Shown here: in pieces, positions 63,949-64,000 of the stretch | Layout of the letters: each line of letters opens with the position of its first letter | Numbering within the stretch: position 1 is the first letter of the stretch | Source: Aphodousia faecalis | GTDB lineage: Bacteria > Pseudomonadota > Gammaproteobacteria > Burkholderiales > Burkholderiaceae_F | NCBI GenBank assembly: GCA_018712705.1 | Contig: DVGM01000034.1 | Span: 38,263-102,262, forward strand | DNA length: 64,000 nt | Reading direction: 5' to 3' | Made by a program: the position numbers and the translations under genes | The notes under the pieces: generated by a model | Databases searched by the model: none | The model's input: only the letters and a program-made list of their open reading frames with translations | Told to the model about the DNA's origin: nothing

Positions 63949-64000
63949 CCCATCTGTCAAGTGATAAATGCGTAACCAATAAAAACCCTGGCACCGGTTC

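Larger units (their letters stand above)
63659..64000. promoter_or_regulatory. AT-rich region with poly-G candidate promoter
   Basis: About 340 nt with no gene. It contains ATCTGTCAA/TTGACAGAT repeats (63836-63849, 63915-63928, 63951-63960), a palindrome TTTGATCAAA (63860-63869) and a ten-G run. A gene to the right may be driven from here. Confidence 0.5.

Overview
The window reads as the chromosome of an anaerobic or microaerophilic Gram-negative bacterium, most likely a Sutterella/Parasutterella-type member of the Burkholderiales. This is an inference from three things: a lipopolysaccharide heptose/Kdo gene block with hldE split in two, the ihfA-merR and rph-rdgB-hemW arrangements usual in beta-proteobacteria, and an anaerobic C4-dicarboxylate/formate metabolism (pflAB, class I fumarase, three Dcu carriers). 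No rRNA, CRISPR array, transposase or complete prophage was seen. Two tRNA genes (Met-CAT, Pro-GGG) are present.

Layout. 1-7.5 kb: end of a YfcC-like permease, uvrA, an RmlD-type reductase, galE, and a patatin-barrel protein of the PlpD (type Vd) kind. 7.6-11.9 kb: a TRAP transporter (DctPQM) with a C45-type acyltransferase/hydrolase. 12.1-17.3 kb: two DUF2721 membrane proteins, YbaK-like deacylase, yqgE-ruvX-plsC, apaH, galU. 17.3-21 kb: operon of a GntP-like permease, an unrecognised 404-residue protein and an asparaginase. 21-24.2 kb: a histidine kinase and OmpR-type regulator. 24.2-34.7 kb: pflBA, class I fumarase, dcuB, a second Dcu carrier divergent from a GntR/FCD regulator, and an M20 amidohydrolase. 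34.7-38.3 kb: methyltransferase-larB-larC-larE (nickel-pincer nucleotide synthesis). 38.4-42.7 kb: operon of an ArgH-like lyase, a third Dcu carrier and an MmgE/PrpD protein. 42.9-50.7 kb: heptose synthesis genes, pgi, waaC, waaA, thiD. 50.7-55 kb: tRNA-Met, an AlbA_2/HATPase/HTH protein flanked by ACAGT-type repeats, and two tandem UspA proteins. 55-64 kb: pheST, ihfA, a MerR regulator, tRNA-Pro, then a leftward operon of a hypothetical protein, rph, rdgB and hemW, and finally an AT-rich tract holding a ten-G run between promoter-like hexamers.

How parts fit. Asparaginase, fumarase, three Dcu carriers and the ArgH-like lyase all point to growth on amino acids and C4-dicarboxylates with fumarate as a hub. 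An identical 11-base site (TTTGTCGACAA) lies between gntR and the second dcu gene and again upstream of the ArgH/Dcu/PrpD operon. This suggests that GntR controls both, and it is the best lead here for an undescribed catabolic system. ArgH-superfamily lyases and MmgE/PrpD epimerases are known to work together on iminodisuccinate-type compounds. Other leads are the poly-G promoter at the right edge, a terminator inside the pgi leader, the unrecognised protein beside asparaginase, and the repeat clusters near tRNA-Pro and around the AlbA_2 gene.
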